From: Gnetum montanum
Lineage: Eukaryota > Streptophyta > Gnetopsida > Gnetales > Gnetaceae
Reading direction: 5' to 3'
Length of the DNA stretch: 64,000 nucleotides
NCBI GenBank assembly: GCA_015680685.1
Contig: MNCI01013916.1
Location: forward strand, 9,459 to 73,458
The stretch's first letter is position 1. Every line of letters starts with the position of its first letter. The notes under the pieces were generated by a model. The model was given only the letters and a program-made list of their open reading frames with translations, was not told the DNA's origin and ran no database searches. This document shows positions 1 to 8,432 of the stretch, one piece after another. Made by a program: the position numbers and the translations under genes.

Positions 1-60
1 ACATGATGTTCCTCCTCCTCAATCTAGTGAAGAGGTTAGGCATCAGGGCCTTAGATCAAN
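1..60 (+). other. Misjoined gag fragment ending at an N
   Basis: Bases 1-59 repeat 527-585 of the gag frame with two mismatches visible by eye, and base 60 is N. Gag sequence belonging about 470 bases downstream therefore lies in front of the true gag start. The simplest reading is an assembly or scaffold join between two related element copies. The frame happens to stay open across the N, which makes the gag ORF look longer than it is. Confidence 0.75.
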
Positions 61-89
61 TAACGGTGAAAGTTAGCACACCATTAGAA

Positions 90-3000
90 ATGGCTTCTTC
101 TCATGAAATCAACTCACCTAAGGACAATACAGGAGAAAGTCAGGATCATACGCATAACCGAAATCAACCATGTCCTCAACAGTCTAAGGTCACATATACT
201 CATCCCGATGAGTATGTGCCAGATTTTACCTTTGTTTTCCATCAAGATGAGCAACTGCGGTGGAGAGACATGCAAGGTAACATCGTGTTACCCCCAGATC
301 GATCCGCTCCCAACATGCTTTCCCGTGCTTTGGTACAGTATGGCATGCATGAGCTGCTTGCTGAATACGTTTTGGATGATTATGACACAAGGGATTATCA
401 TCCCACAAATGCCCAACGTATTCGGGATGCAAGGCAGGAGAGCCAACATTCACTATTGAAGGGCAAGGTTCCCCACGTCATTAGTGAAATAGGAGAAGAG
501 GAACCCCTCACGATGGGTTTCTTAGAAAATGATGTTCCTCCTCCTCACTCTAGTGAAGAGGTTAGGCATCAGGGCCTTAGATCAACGATACATATTCCAG
601 GCTCTGATCCCCGTGAGCACCAGCTGTTCACGGCAGGAACAATCACTCGCACTAATGACGGACTCGTTGATCGTCACAACGATCGGGGCCGAAGCAGCCG
701 AAGAGAAGGCAAGAAACATCACCATGGTGATGGATCCCCTTCTTCTTCCCCTTCATCACATCATTCACCCTCTCCTTCCACATCTGGGCGCAGCCACCAT
801 GAGCATAACGCGGAAAGTAAAGGTAGAAGAGATGAAATGCCTCGACAAGAAGGTCGAGAGGAGTTAGGACAAGGACAAGGACGTAGGGAGAATAGGGAAC
901 CACAACGTAGACATCACAGACGTCATGAAAGAGATGATCATGACGAACCCCTATTCGCAACCCGAAGTATGCTTGACATTAGAGAGGCAGTTAGGATTCC
1001 CACAAGGCATTTGAAAGACAGTAGAATCAAGCATTTGGACATAAATAATATCCCACGTTTTGAAGGGGGATACAACGCTGATCCTCAACATCATTTACAG
1101 GCATTCCACGACGCCTGTGCCTTGCAGAACATAGACAATGAGTGGCAGAAACTCAAGTTGTTCCCAAGGACACTCACTAAAGAAGCGGAAAGCTGGTACC
1201 GGTCCTTAGAACCGGAAACCATCAGGAGGTGGAGTACGATGCTCGAATTGTTCAACAACAAATATCAAACGTACTCCAGAGTGTCTAACTTGCGTAAGCA
1301 GATCCAAGGCTGGAAACAAGGAGCTCATGAATCCTTGGATGCTGCCATGGCCCGTTACTACACATTGCTACATCGTTGCCCGGGCCATGGGTACGCTAAG
1401 CGGGATCAACTTCGCCACCTCGTGGATGGGCTACGAAATGAAACGAGAAGAACTCTTGGGACTTACGCCCAAGGGAGACTCTCCCAACTAAGAGCCCATG
1501 AAGTTGAAGTATTGTTGGAACAAGTAGCGCAAGAAGAGGGTGAGCTACGGAAAAGAGAAAGTGCGGAGGAATACAACCGTGATCCCTCCCTTCGTAAGAA
1601 GGGAGTGAAATTCTGTGATGAGGAGGATGAGTCACCACTCGAAGAGTTGGTGAACAGGAAAACCGTGCCGATCCAAAAGTTAACAACGGAGGTATCGGCT
1701 AAGGTAGACCAAATGTGGGATTCCTTAGACTCACGAATAGAAACAGTTTTGAAAATCGTAGAAGAGTCTAAGGATGAGCAAAGTAGTGATAAAAGCAAAA
1801 ACATGCGGAGAAACTTTAACCCTGCACATAACAAGGGTAAGGGAAAAATCTCTAACTCCGATGAGGCTGAAAATTCTGATTCAGACAATGACGGTGGATG
1901 TGAGGTCTGCTATTATGACCATCCTAAGGGATGTTGTCCAATTATCTCACATCTGCAGGAGTCTGGGGTGTATGCATTAAATCCAAGACTTAATCAACGG
2001 CAAACACCCAGAAGGTTACCTTATCCACAAGGTAACCCGAGGCAGTTCCACCAACCCTTGACGTATTATCCAAGTGGAACACCTCCACAGCCCATCGAAC
2101 AACATCAGCAGTGGCAATACCCACAGTCATGGGGGATGCCACAGCCAACACATCGATACCCTTACCGGCAGCCTGATCCTTATGGTTATTATGTGCAGCA
2201 GCCAGTTTCTCCAGGTGACGCTATGAGTCACACTCCACGCCGTCACTACTACGCTCGGGAGTACTTCAGAAGGACTCCTTCTCCTCCGGGAGACATTCCA
2301 CATTCTGTCCATCCTCTAACTCCACCCGCACCTTTTCCTCAAGTAGTTCCCATAACACCTCCTGCTCCAACAATGCAAGGGGAATTACCTACCCAACCGC
2401 AGCAACGTCACGCCGCGAGATCTGTAAATATTCAGAGTGTAAATATCCAACCGGACACTAGTTCTGGCGATAACTGTACAAAAAAGAGACCCTTTTTCAG
2501 AACTAGGAGCCCGGATAGGCTCTCGCAACAACAAGCGGACGGGTATATGTATAGGCCTCTAACTACTAACACTTCGGAGCACCCTTCAGTCCAAGGGAAT
2601 GTAACGCATACGGTTATGCTAACACATACCGTAACTGACTGGATCAAGGTAGGCCACCTTCCCAGGAAACTAACTGATCCTGGGAGTCCCTTTATTCATT
2701 TGCAGATCGCTGGGAATGCACCACATCGAGCTCTTCTTGACTCAGGTTCCGGAGTCAACTTAATTTCGCGAAAGATGTATCACGCCTGGAACCTGCCCCA
2801 ACTTAAGAAGAGCAACATCCAACTAGAGCTGGCAGACCAGTCCATCACTATTCCCTTGGGTTTGGTGGAGGACGTTATTACCACTGTGTGTGGTTGGTCC
2901 TACCCAGCGGATTTCCTAGTGATCGATGTTAACAACAACGAAGGGGACTTCCCAATTATAATGGGAAGGGCATGGCTAAGCACAGTAGATGCATGCCTTA

Positions 3001-3434
3001 GGATCCGTGATCTTTCCTTGGAAATCTCCAAGATAAACATATGTGGAAAGATCGAGAAGAGGATAGTTCCATGCATCACATACAGTGATTCATCGGGTGA
3101 TGACACGGAGGAAATGTCTCCATGTCACAGGTGTGCCCAGGAAACTCTGCAACAAAGATGCCTGTATGTAGCAACCACACAAGAAGTAGTAGACACCCCG
3201 TGGTTGACAGCTTCTCATAAGAGCAAACAAATATGCATGGAACGAACTGAGGCAACTCATGCCAACAACCGTGGCATAGACACATTGGAACGTGAGCGTC
3301 GCCAACTTCCAACCCTGAATTTAAGATCATCAATTGGGAGAAGTTGGGCACTGCTTAGAAATTCAAATAGGCGCTCACTACTTCGGATCTCTCCCTCACA
3401 ACTCAGTCATGGGGGAGATGGCCACCTATGCTAA
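90..3434 (+). CDS. Gag-protease polyprotein of E1, intact
   Basis: 1,114 residues. I chose the ATG at 90 because the decayed gag frames of E3 and E4 start at the matching place and the frame upstream is the misjoined piece. Gag core is at about residues 315-490: a W-rich capsid-like domain with WQKLKLFP, ESWYRSLEP and RCPGHGY. A short zinc-knuckle-like motif, CEVC-YYD-H-PKG-C (C-x2-C-x3-H-x3-C), is near residue 603. It is followed by a Pro/Gln/Tyr-rich linker. Retropepsin is at about residues 880-975 with catalytic DSG at residue 884 (LLDSGSGVNLIS) and the flap/C-terminal signature FPIIMGRAWLST. The last ten residues, ending SHGGDGHLC, match the end of integrase in E4, so the frame is a protease-to-pol-end fusion made by deletion. 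Its role is the virus-like particle shell and polyprotein processing. Confidence 0.88.
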   Translation: MASSHEINSPKDNTGESQDHTHNRNQPCPQQSKVTYTHPDEYVPDFTFVFHQDEQLRWRDMQGNIVLPPDRSAPNMLSRALVQYGMHELLAEYVLDDYDTRDYHPTNAQRIRDARQESQHSLLKGKVPHVISEIGEEEPLTMGFLENDVPPPHSSEEVRHQGLRSTIHIPGSDPREHQLFTAGTITRTNDGLVDRHNDRGRSSRREGKKHHHGDGSPSSSPSSHHSPSPSTSGRSHHEHNAESKGRRDEMPRQEGREELGQGQGRRENREPQRRHHRRHERDDHDEPLFATRSMLDIREAVRIPTRHLKDSRIKHLDINNIPRFEGGYNADPQHHLQAFHDACALQNIDNEWQKLKLFPRTLTKEAESWYRSLEPETIRRWSTMLELFNNKYQTYSRVSNLRKQIQGWKQGAHESLDAAMARYYTLLHRCPGHGYAKRDQLRHLVDGLRNETRRTLGTYAQGRLSQLRAHEVEVLLEQVAQEEGELRKRESAEEYNRDPSLRKKGVKFCDEEDESPLEELVNRKTVPIQKLTTEVSAKVDQMWDSLDSRIETVLKIVEESKDEQSSDKSKNMRRNFNPAHNKGKGKISNSDEAENSDSDNDGGCEVCYYDHPKGCCPIISHLQESGVYALNPRLNQRQTPRRLPYPQGNPRQFHQPLTYYPSGTPPQPIEQHQQWQYPQSWGMPQPTHRYPYRQPDPYGYYVQQPVSPGDAMSHTPRRHYYAREYFRRTPSPPGDIPHSVHPLTPPAPFPQVVPITPPAPTMQGELPTQPQQRHAARSVNIQSVNIQPDTSSGDNCTKKRPFFRTRSPDRLSQQQADGYMYRPLTTNTSEHPSVQGNVTHTVMLTHTVTDWIKVGHLPRKLTDPGSPFIHLQIAGNAPHRALLDSGSGVNLISRKMYHAWNLPQLKKSNIQLELADQSITIPLGLVEDVITTVCGWSYPADFLVIDVNNNEGDFPIIMGRAWLSTVDACLRIRDLSLEISKINICGKIEKRIVPCITYSDSSGDDTEEMSPCHRCAQETLQQRCLYVATTQEVVDTPWLTASHKSKQICMERTEATHANNRGIDTLERERRQLPTLNLRSSIGRSWALLRNSNRRSLLRISPSQLSHGGDGHLC

Positions 3435-3465
3435 TCATATGGGGCCCTCAGTTCTTTTTCAGTTT

Positions 3466-3632
3466 TTGTTTTACACATTTTTGTTTTACAACGTTTTTGT
3501 TTTTCACATTTTTGTTTTACAATTTCTTTAACTTTTCTAATTTTTGTTTTACAAATTTCTTTAACTTTTCTTGTTTTTGTTTTACAACATCGTTATATTT
3601 TTCTATCTTTTTGTGTGTGTGTGTGTGTGTGT
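3466..3632 (+). repeat. T-rich TTTTTGTTTTACA repeats and GT microsatellite
   Basis: At least five imperfect copies of a TTTTTGTTTTACA-type unit follow the gag-protease stop and end in about ten GT dinucleotides. Equivalent T-rich repeats follow the pol end of E3 (35842-35945) and E4 (58850-58945), so the tract is a family feature. Confidence 0.75.
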
Positions 3633-5017
3633 CATCCATCATGTAAATTCGTCACCCAATAAGTGTTCGGGCCGATGGGATGAACTGTTTTTCATTGATT
3701 GCTAATGTTTGGTTTTTACCTTTAAGTTACATTGTTGATACTAAGGTATGTTCTTTTGATATGGCAGGCAATGAGATCACTTCATCCATCCATCCATCAA
3801 GTCTATGGTTTCCCTTGGCTTGGAAATGTACAGTTCCCTTTTAATAAGAACTTCAATGAACAGGTGACTGGGCATTTCTCAAACTAAGGAAGGACTCAAG
3901 GATTGCAAAGGGTGTGACTTCAAGGGAACTTGATGGTTTTGTGTTGGTCATTCACTTGGGTGCTTGGATGTTTTCTTCTTGGGTTTTCTTGCTGTTCCGA
4001 TGTTACCCAATAATTGGAAGCTGAGATAATAAAAATAAGAAGTCTTTGCATGGTGTGGTCTCCACGCATAAAAACACAAAACAAGAAAAAAAAAGAAAGA
4101 AAAAAAGAAGAGAAAACAGAAAAGAAAAAAGCAAGAAAGCAAAAAAAAAACAAAAGTGAGGATTCAAAGCACACCCCTTAGATGAAATAAAATTTGGGCT
4201 GCAAGCACTGGTTATGGAACCAAAGTGTTCCCTCTAACTAAGGCCTTCTTGCTTCCCATTCTCTCCTTCGTTTCGTCGGAATGGTGGTGGCTCTTCGAAG
4301 ATGCATCCTTGTTATCCAAGTGGATGGTTTGACCAAATGCATTGATGCGAAGTCACTGAAAGTGGTTGGTTTGACGCCTGAGTTGGAATGAGATTTGCCA
4401 AGTCACATTAATCATCAAACACACAAGGGGCTATACACCACCTTGTTCTTGGGATTCCATTCCATTCCTCTTTCTTCCCATCCTTCTCCCCATTGTTCGC
4501 CTCATTGCTGGTTGTATCATTGTCTATACTTTGGTTGATGCTTTGTTTTCTTTTTGGTAAATTCTTATGGTTAAGACTTTAACTCTTGTTCCAAAGGACA
4601 TTCCCAGAGCCCACGGACTCTTTGAATGTGGGATTGTCAGGGCATTAAGGGCATGAGCCTGCTTTGGGGAGGACCCACTGACATTCCTATTTGGAACATT
4701 AGTTAACTTCTTTTCCTTAACGTTTTGCAATTAATTAACATTTTTGTTCATTTCCATCATGACATCCTTTTTATCGATGCCATAGTTGTCCCTTTTTACC
4801 TATCATTCCTATTCCTTTTCTCTCTCCATTCTAACGCTACCGGAGGTTCGCGATTAGTCATGGGGGTACGGGGCCTGATTTTTCGATTTTTATCCTAAGC
4901 CCCGGATTTTTTCGTTTTTCTTCCTAACCCCTATACCTTCGGTAGTCATCATCTACATTTTCCCAGATCCATATTAGCCATACCACAACTTAGCCAAGGA
5001 ACCTAAACCGAAGCAAG

Positions 5018-5267
5018 GTATGATTTACTTAATGATTCAATTACCCTTGCTAATATATGATTGTGTTGTGGGTGCAGATGGCCATCATACAACAACGGAA
5101 TGGATCTGGAGCAAACACTTGGAGTGGAGCAGCATTGAAGCCGCTATGCAAGGAGTGGAATTGATAATGCGCTTACGGATGGACAACGAAAGGCGCAATC
5201 TAGGCGTTGGCAGCAACAAGACTCTTCTCTCTTCTTCTCTTCTATTCTCTCTCCTCTTTTCTCTCAG
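5018..5267 (+). other. Intron-like segment in the E1 noncoding tail
   Basis: A good donor (AAG|GTATGA at 5017/5018) faces two acceptors. One is GTGCAG|ATGG at 5077, giving a 60-base segment. The other is a long pyrimidine tract ending TCTCTCAG at 5267, giving 250 bases. E4 has the same donor at 60268 with acceptors at 60327 and 60501. E3 has a donor at 37296 and an acceptor at 37355. The donor-to-first-acceptor distance is 60 bases in all three. The stretch is also open as a short frame with a hydrophobic start, so a small protein is an alternative. Confidence 0.4.
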
Positions 5268-5447
5268 CTGCCAACTGTGGCCTGATGTCATTGTAATAAG
5301 GTGTTCACCCTTGTTGTCATGAACACCAGTTTTTGTCAAGTCTTGTAATAAAGACCGTTCACATGTCATCCCATTAGTTCCATTTCCCCTAATAATCCCA
5401 TACCTACCTGATATCATTGTAAGGAACTCGAGGACGAGTTTTCATTC

Positions 5448-5460
5448 AGTCATGGGGGTA
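5448..5460 (+). promoter_or_regulatory. Polypurine tract of E1
   Basis: AGTCATGGGGGTA lies directly before the LTR, where plus-strand DNA synthesis is primed. The same sequence precedes the 3' LTRs of E2 and E3, with base changes in E4. Confidence 0.8.
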
Positions 5461-5487
5461 TGATGAGATGCGACATGCACTGTGCCA

Positions 5488-5554
5488 CGATATCGCGTCT
5501 TCCCCTGCGATATCGCGTACGCGATATCGCGGTCCGCCGCCATATCTATAAATA
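5488..5554 (+). promoter_or_regulatory. E1 LTR promoter: GCGATATCGC palindromes and TATA box
   Basis: CGATATCG occurs at 5488-5495, 5508-5515 and 5522-5529, the last two as GCGATATCGCG. They lie just upstream of TATAAATA (5547-5554). The same arrangement, with base changes, is in every LTR of this family here, so these are probable transcription-factor sites of the retrotransposon promoter. Confidence 0.65.
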
Positions 5555-5803
5555 AGAGGCGGCACTCCCTTCATTTCCCAATCCTGGCTAGAAGTAGCGA
5601 AGCTCTGGCAGATTGATCACTCCAGAGTTAGAATTTTTCCCATGTGCCCGCAGTAGGAGTCCTAGAGTGAACGGCTCTTTATTCGAGCAGCTTGTAACCT
5701 GAACCCAAGTTGTGTACGGCAATAAAGACGAACTTGATTGGATAAACCTTGCAGCACGTGGTTTCATTTATTGCTTTCATTTACTGCTTTCCTAGTGCGT
5801 TCA

Positions 5804-6079
5804 AGTACGACTTGATTACGAGCGTCTACGGACGTGTACGGCTAGTCAAGGAATCGGCTGCTTGACGCAATGCATGAGTACGACTCAATTACGAGCATTG
5901 GCTGCTTGGTAACCCAGTAGCGTATTCCAGGATTCTGCGCTTGGTAATCCCAGTAGTAGTCCGATGTGTACGGCTAGTTGAGGAATCGGCTGCTCATTGC
6001 TAGGCTAGAACGTGTGATAAGTACGACTTAGTTACGAGCACCCACGGGTGTGTACGGCTAGCTAAGGAATCGGCTGCTT
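5804..6079 (+). repeat. Degenerate direct repeats in the E1 LTR
   Basis: Two units of about 60 bases (5804-5862 and 6020-6079) share AGTACGACTT, TTACGAGC, GTGTACGGCTAG and AAGGAATCGGCTGCTT. Partial copies lie at 5877-5909 (first half) and 5965-5994 (second half). E2-E4 LTRs have at most one matching stretch, which explains the extra length of the E1 LTR. Confidence 0.7.
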
Positions 6080-6505
6080 ATCACACTTAAGCTAAATAGG
6101 TGCCTCAGTACGACCACTTCGAGCACTTGCGTTACGTGTGGTGATCCCAGTAACGATTAGCGTTTGGTAAGCCACAGTTGCATAGTTCAGGGTGTGTCCG
6201 GTAAGTGGGAACGGATGCTGACGCTAGTTAACTTAGACTTAGGACATTAGTTAGAGTTAGCTTAGTTTCTCAACCCTTTCCTCTGATAGCATAGGAGATA
6301 AGCCGAAAATACCAAAAAAATCACATACCTCAGACTTGCTTAACCATACACTGTGACACATACAAGCAAGCCTGGGAAGACAACGAACGATTAACCCCAA
6401 GTGTTTCTTGTGGCGTTAAGGCATTTAGTCTGCGGAGTTCGACCGGATCGCGCGTGCACGCTCGTATTCGTATGGTTGAGTGTAGGGGTACCTCGCCACT
6501 CATCA

Positions 6506-7990
6506 CTTCTAAATAATCACATGAGTAATTAGAACATCTTATTAGATCCTTTTTTGGGAAAACAAATATGCTCTTCATTACTTTCCTTAAGTTAATTGGG
6601 AATTTTGTACTCTTGATAAAAAAAAGTTCGTAATTTAGGTTTTCCTTTAACTTATGGTCAAGGAATACTGCTTGCTACAAAATGGATTTTAAGATCTTTT
6701 CAAGGTAATGAAAGTTGAAGATTACTTTATAGATACCAAATTAAATTTGATTGTCAAGCTAATTTAAAGTTTTGGTATAATACTCAATGGAAAAATTGGG
6801 TTATTACTTCTGCCAAAATTAAAATTGAAGGATCAAATGTGCTTCAATTCATTTGGACAACTTGGTAATAGATTAGTTCTTATTTATAATGGCACCCTTT
6901 CTAACCTTCATGGGATTCGATTAAATAGATGACTATATGATGAGTACCTTGTTATGGAAATACTGGTATTCTAGATACTTATGATTCTCACATGAAAATG
7001 ATTAAATTTAATCATAAAAAAATTCTCTAACATTAGATGAGCTTACCAATTGTATGCATAACTAAGGATTTAATCATAAAGGAATTCTTCATATTGAAAT
7101 TTATTTTTTCTAATACAACTCCTCCTATGCCATTAGAATGGGAAGAATTCTAAGCTAAATTATATTTAAATAAAATAGATAAAGCCTCTTTTTAGACTCT
7201 TTGTGATAGGTTCTTGGTATTTTTCCTGGGATATTCTTCTTAATTCTCATCTTATTTTTGGGATAATTGGATTTGAATTGATGATGTTAAAATGGTTCAT
7301 TTTGCTATTACAAAAGATTAGTAATGGTTTGATAGAGAGAAATCTCCTTTTGAAATCTTTAATCATAGATGGAACACTCAAGATATTGAAAATGATTGGA
7401 AACAAAGGTTTAAGAACTTATGGAAACTTGGGGTTTAGTTGAAAGTACAGTTTTTTACTTAGTCTTTATTATACAAAGGTCTTCCTATTGTACATTGATT
7501 GTAACTTGGTTTTGATAACCCAGTTTGTCCACTTTGCTATCATGAAGACTTTATTGAGTATGTTTTTGTTTATTATTCTTTTGCTTAACAAGCTTGGTAA
7601 TGGTGTTTTTCAATTTTTGAATTTCAAAAATTTCACAATTCTTCTACTTATGCCATCTATGGACAATAAATAATGACACTTTTGATAATTTTTTGGAATT
7701 TGCTTAGGCTTGATATCCTTTATTGCATTTGAAAGCATAGATGTGATATAATTTACAAGCGACATTCTACAATGTAGAGTTTTAATTTTGAGGTGAAGTT
7801 GAGTCTTTATATGAACTATGATAAAAAAACAAAGCACCCTAGGATAATTAATTCTGTCTTTTCTTTTTTATGTGCATGGAAGGATGCTCCTTGTGCTATT
7901 CTTTAATCTCTTTTGGAAGATTTATGATTTTTTGTTAGTTTTTATTTAGACTACTTTTTTGTTTGTTTTGATTTATAGGAAGCTTCTTGT
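6506..7990 (+). pseudogene. LINE ORF2 C-terminal remnant (reverse-transcriptase zinc-binding region)
   Basis: One frame can be followed from the LTR junction at 6506 to about 7910 with no frameshift, broken only by stop codons. Recognisable parts: a GFP..YGQGILLATKW stretch near 6640-6680, as after the LINE RT domain; WKLGV and FFT-SLLYKGLP near 7425-7485; NPVCPLC (CPLC at 7526-7537) followed by HEDFIEYVFVYYSFA, the zf-RVT zinc-binding pattern with later His/Cys positions changed to Tyr; then a KHRCDIIY region near 7735, the usual LINE C-terminal segment. Nearly all stops can be explained by C-to-T or G-to-A change. The upstream part was displaced by E1 and is outside the window. The sequence from about 7990 to 8136 is probably its 3' tail. 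Confidence 0.7.
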
Positions 7991-8136
7991 TGGAAGTGAA
8001 AACTCAAAAGAGCACCTCTGACATAGGGCAAGGTTTGATCTTTTTCCTATCCTAGATAGAAGGTGTTTAAAAATTGGTTGCAAGGGTAAAAATTAATCTT
8101 GGCACCCTAGAACCATTGAGCCTTTCTTTCTTTGTT

Positions 8137-8432
8137 AGTCCTATTATTGGTGTTTTGAAGCGATTATGTATTGTACTTTGGATTTGATTCTTTTGATCAT
8201 GAACCAATGTATCTCTAAAGTAAATGTATTGTTTTTTAATATTTTTTTTGGTTTGTTCAAGATCTATTATACCAACCCCATTTCAGTCCTATTATTGGTG
8301 TTTTGAAGCAATTATGTATTGTACTTTGGATTTGATTCTTTTGATCATGAACCAATGTATCTCTAAAGTAAATGTATTGTTTTTTAATATTTTTTTTGGT
8401 TTGTTCAGGATCTATTATACCAACCCCATTTC
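8137..8432 (+). repeat. Tandem duplication, two units of 148 bp
   Basis: 8137-8284 is repeated at 8285-8432 with about two mismatches (for example GCG/GCA near 8160/8308 and TTCAAG/TTCAGG near 8266/8408). It lies just beyond the LINE remnant. The source of the unit is not recognised. Confidence 0.9.

Larger units (their letters stand above)
3435..5447 (+). other. Conserved noncoding tail of E1
   Basis: No credible long ORF. Segments recur in the same order in E3 (35830-37729) and E4 (58824-60703), and in part in E2, E5 and E6. They are: T-rich TTTTTGTTTTACA repeats just after the stop; a short GT run at 3613-3632; an A-rich tract near 4080-4155 after GCATGGTGTGGT; a block with AGCCTACGGACTCTTTG-like sequence near 4600; GGGGAGGACCCACTG near 4668; a CCGGAGGTTCGC block near 4840; and an intron-like segment at 5018-5267. 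Conserved order without coding capacity points to an RNA-level role such as packaging, splicing or plus-strand priming. That is inference. Confidence 0.7.
61..6505 (+). mobile_element. E1: pol-deleted Athila/Tat-type Gypsy element, 5' end missing
   Basis: What is seen: gag-protease frame, about 2 kb of noncoding tail, polypurine tract and a 3' LTR. The 5' LTR and primer-binding site are not in the window. Compared with E3 and E4, everything from the start of reverse transcriptase to nearly the end of integrase is missing. The frame passes from sequence matching E4 near 55940 (after protease) straight to sequence matching the last codons of E4 pol near 58780. The LTR ends inside a LINE reading frame, so E1 inserted into that LINE. 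CpG sites are well kept and the ORF is intact, so E1 looks like the youngest copy. It could only move with reverse transcriptase and integrase supplied by another element. Confidence 0.85.
5461..6505 (+). repeat. 3' LTR of E1
   Basis: 1,045 bases, beginning TGATGAG and ending CTCATCA (a perfect 7-base terminal inverted repeat). U3 contains three CGATATCG palindromes, then a TATA box at 5547-5554. A polyadenylation signal AATAAA is at 5721-5726. The U5 side is longer than in E2-E4 (about 795-860 bases) because of internal repeats at 5804-5862, 5877-5909, 5965-5994 and 6020-6079. GC and CpG content is higher than in the other LTRs, consistent with recent insertion. Confidence 0.85.

Noticed and set aside
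3-89. Gag ORF start at base 3
   Set aside because: It crosses the N and begins with a duplicated downstream gag piece; homologous gag frames start at the position equal to 90.
7203-7442. 79-residue ORF as a separate gene
   Set aside because: It is an out-of-frame reading of the LINE remnant; the neighbouring frame holds the zinc-binding motif.
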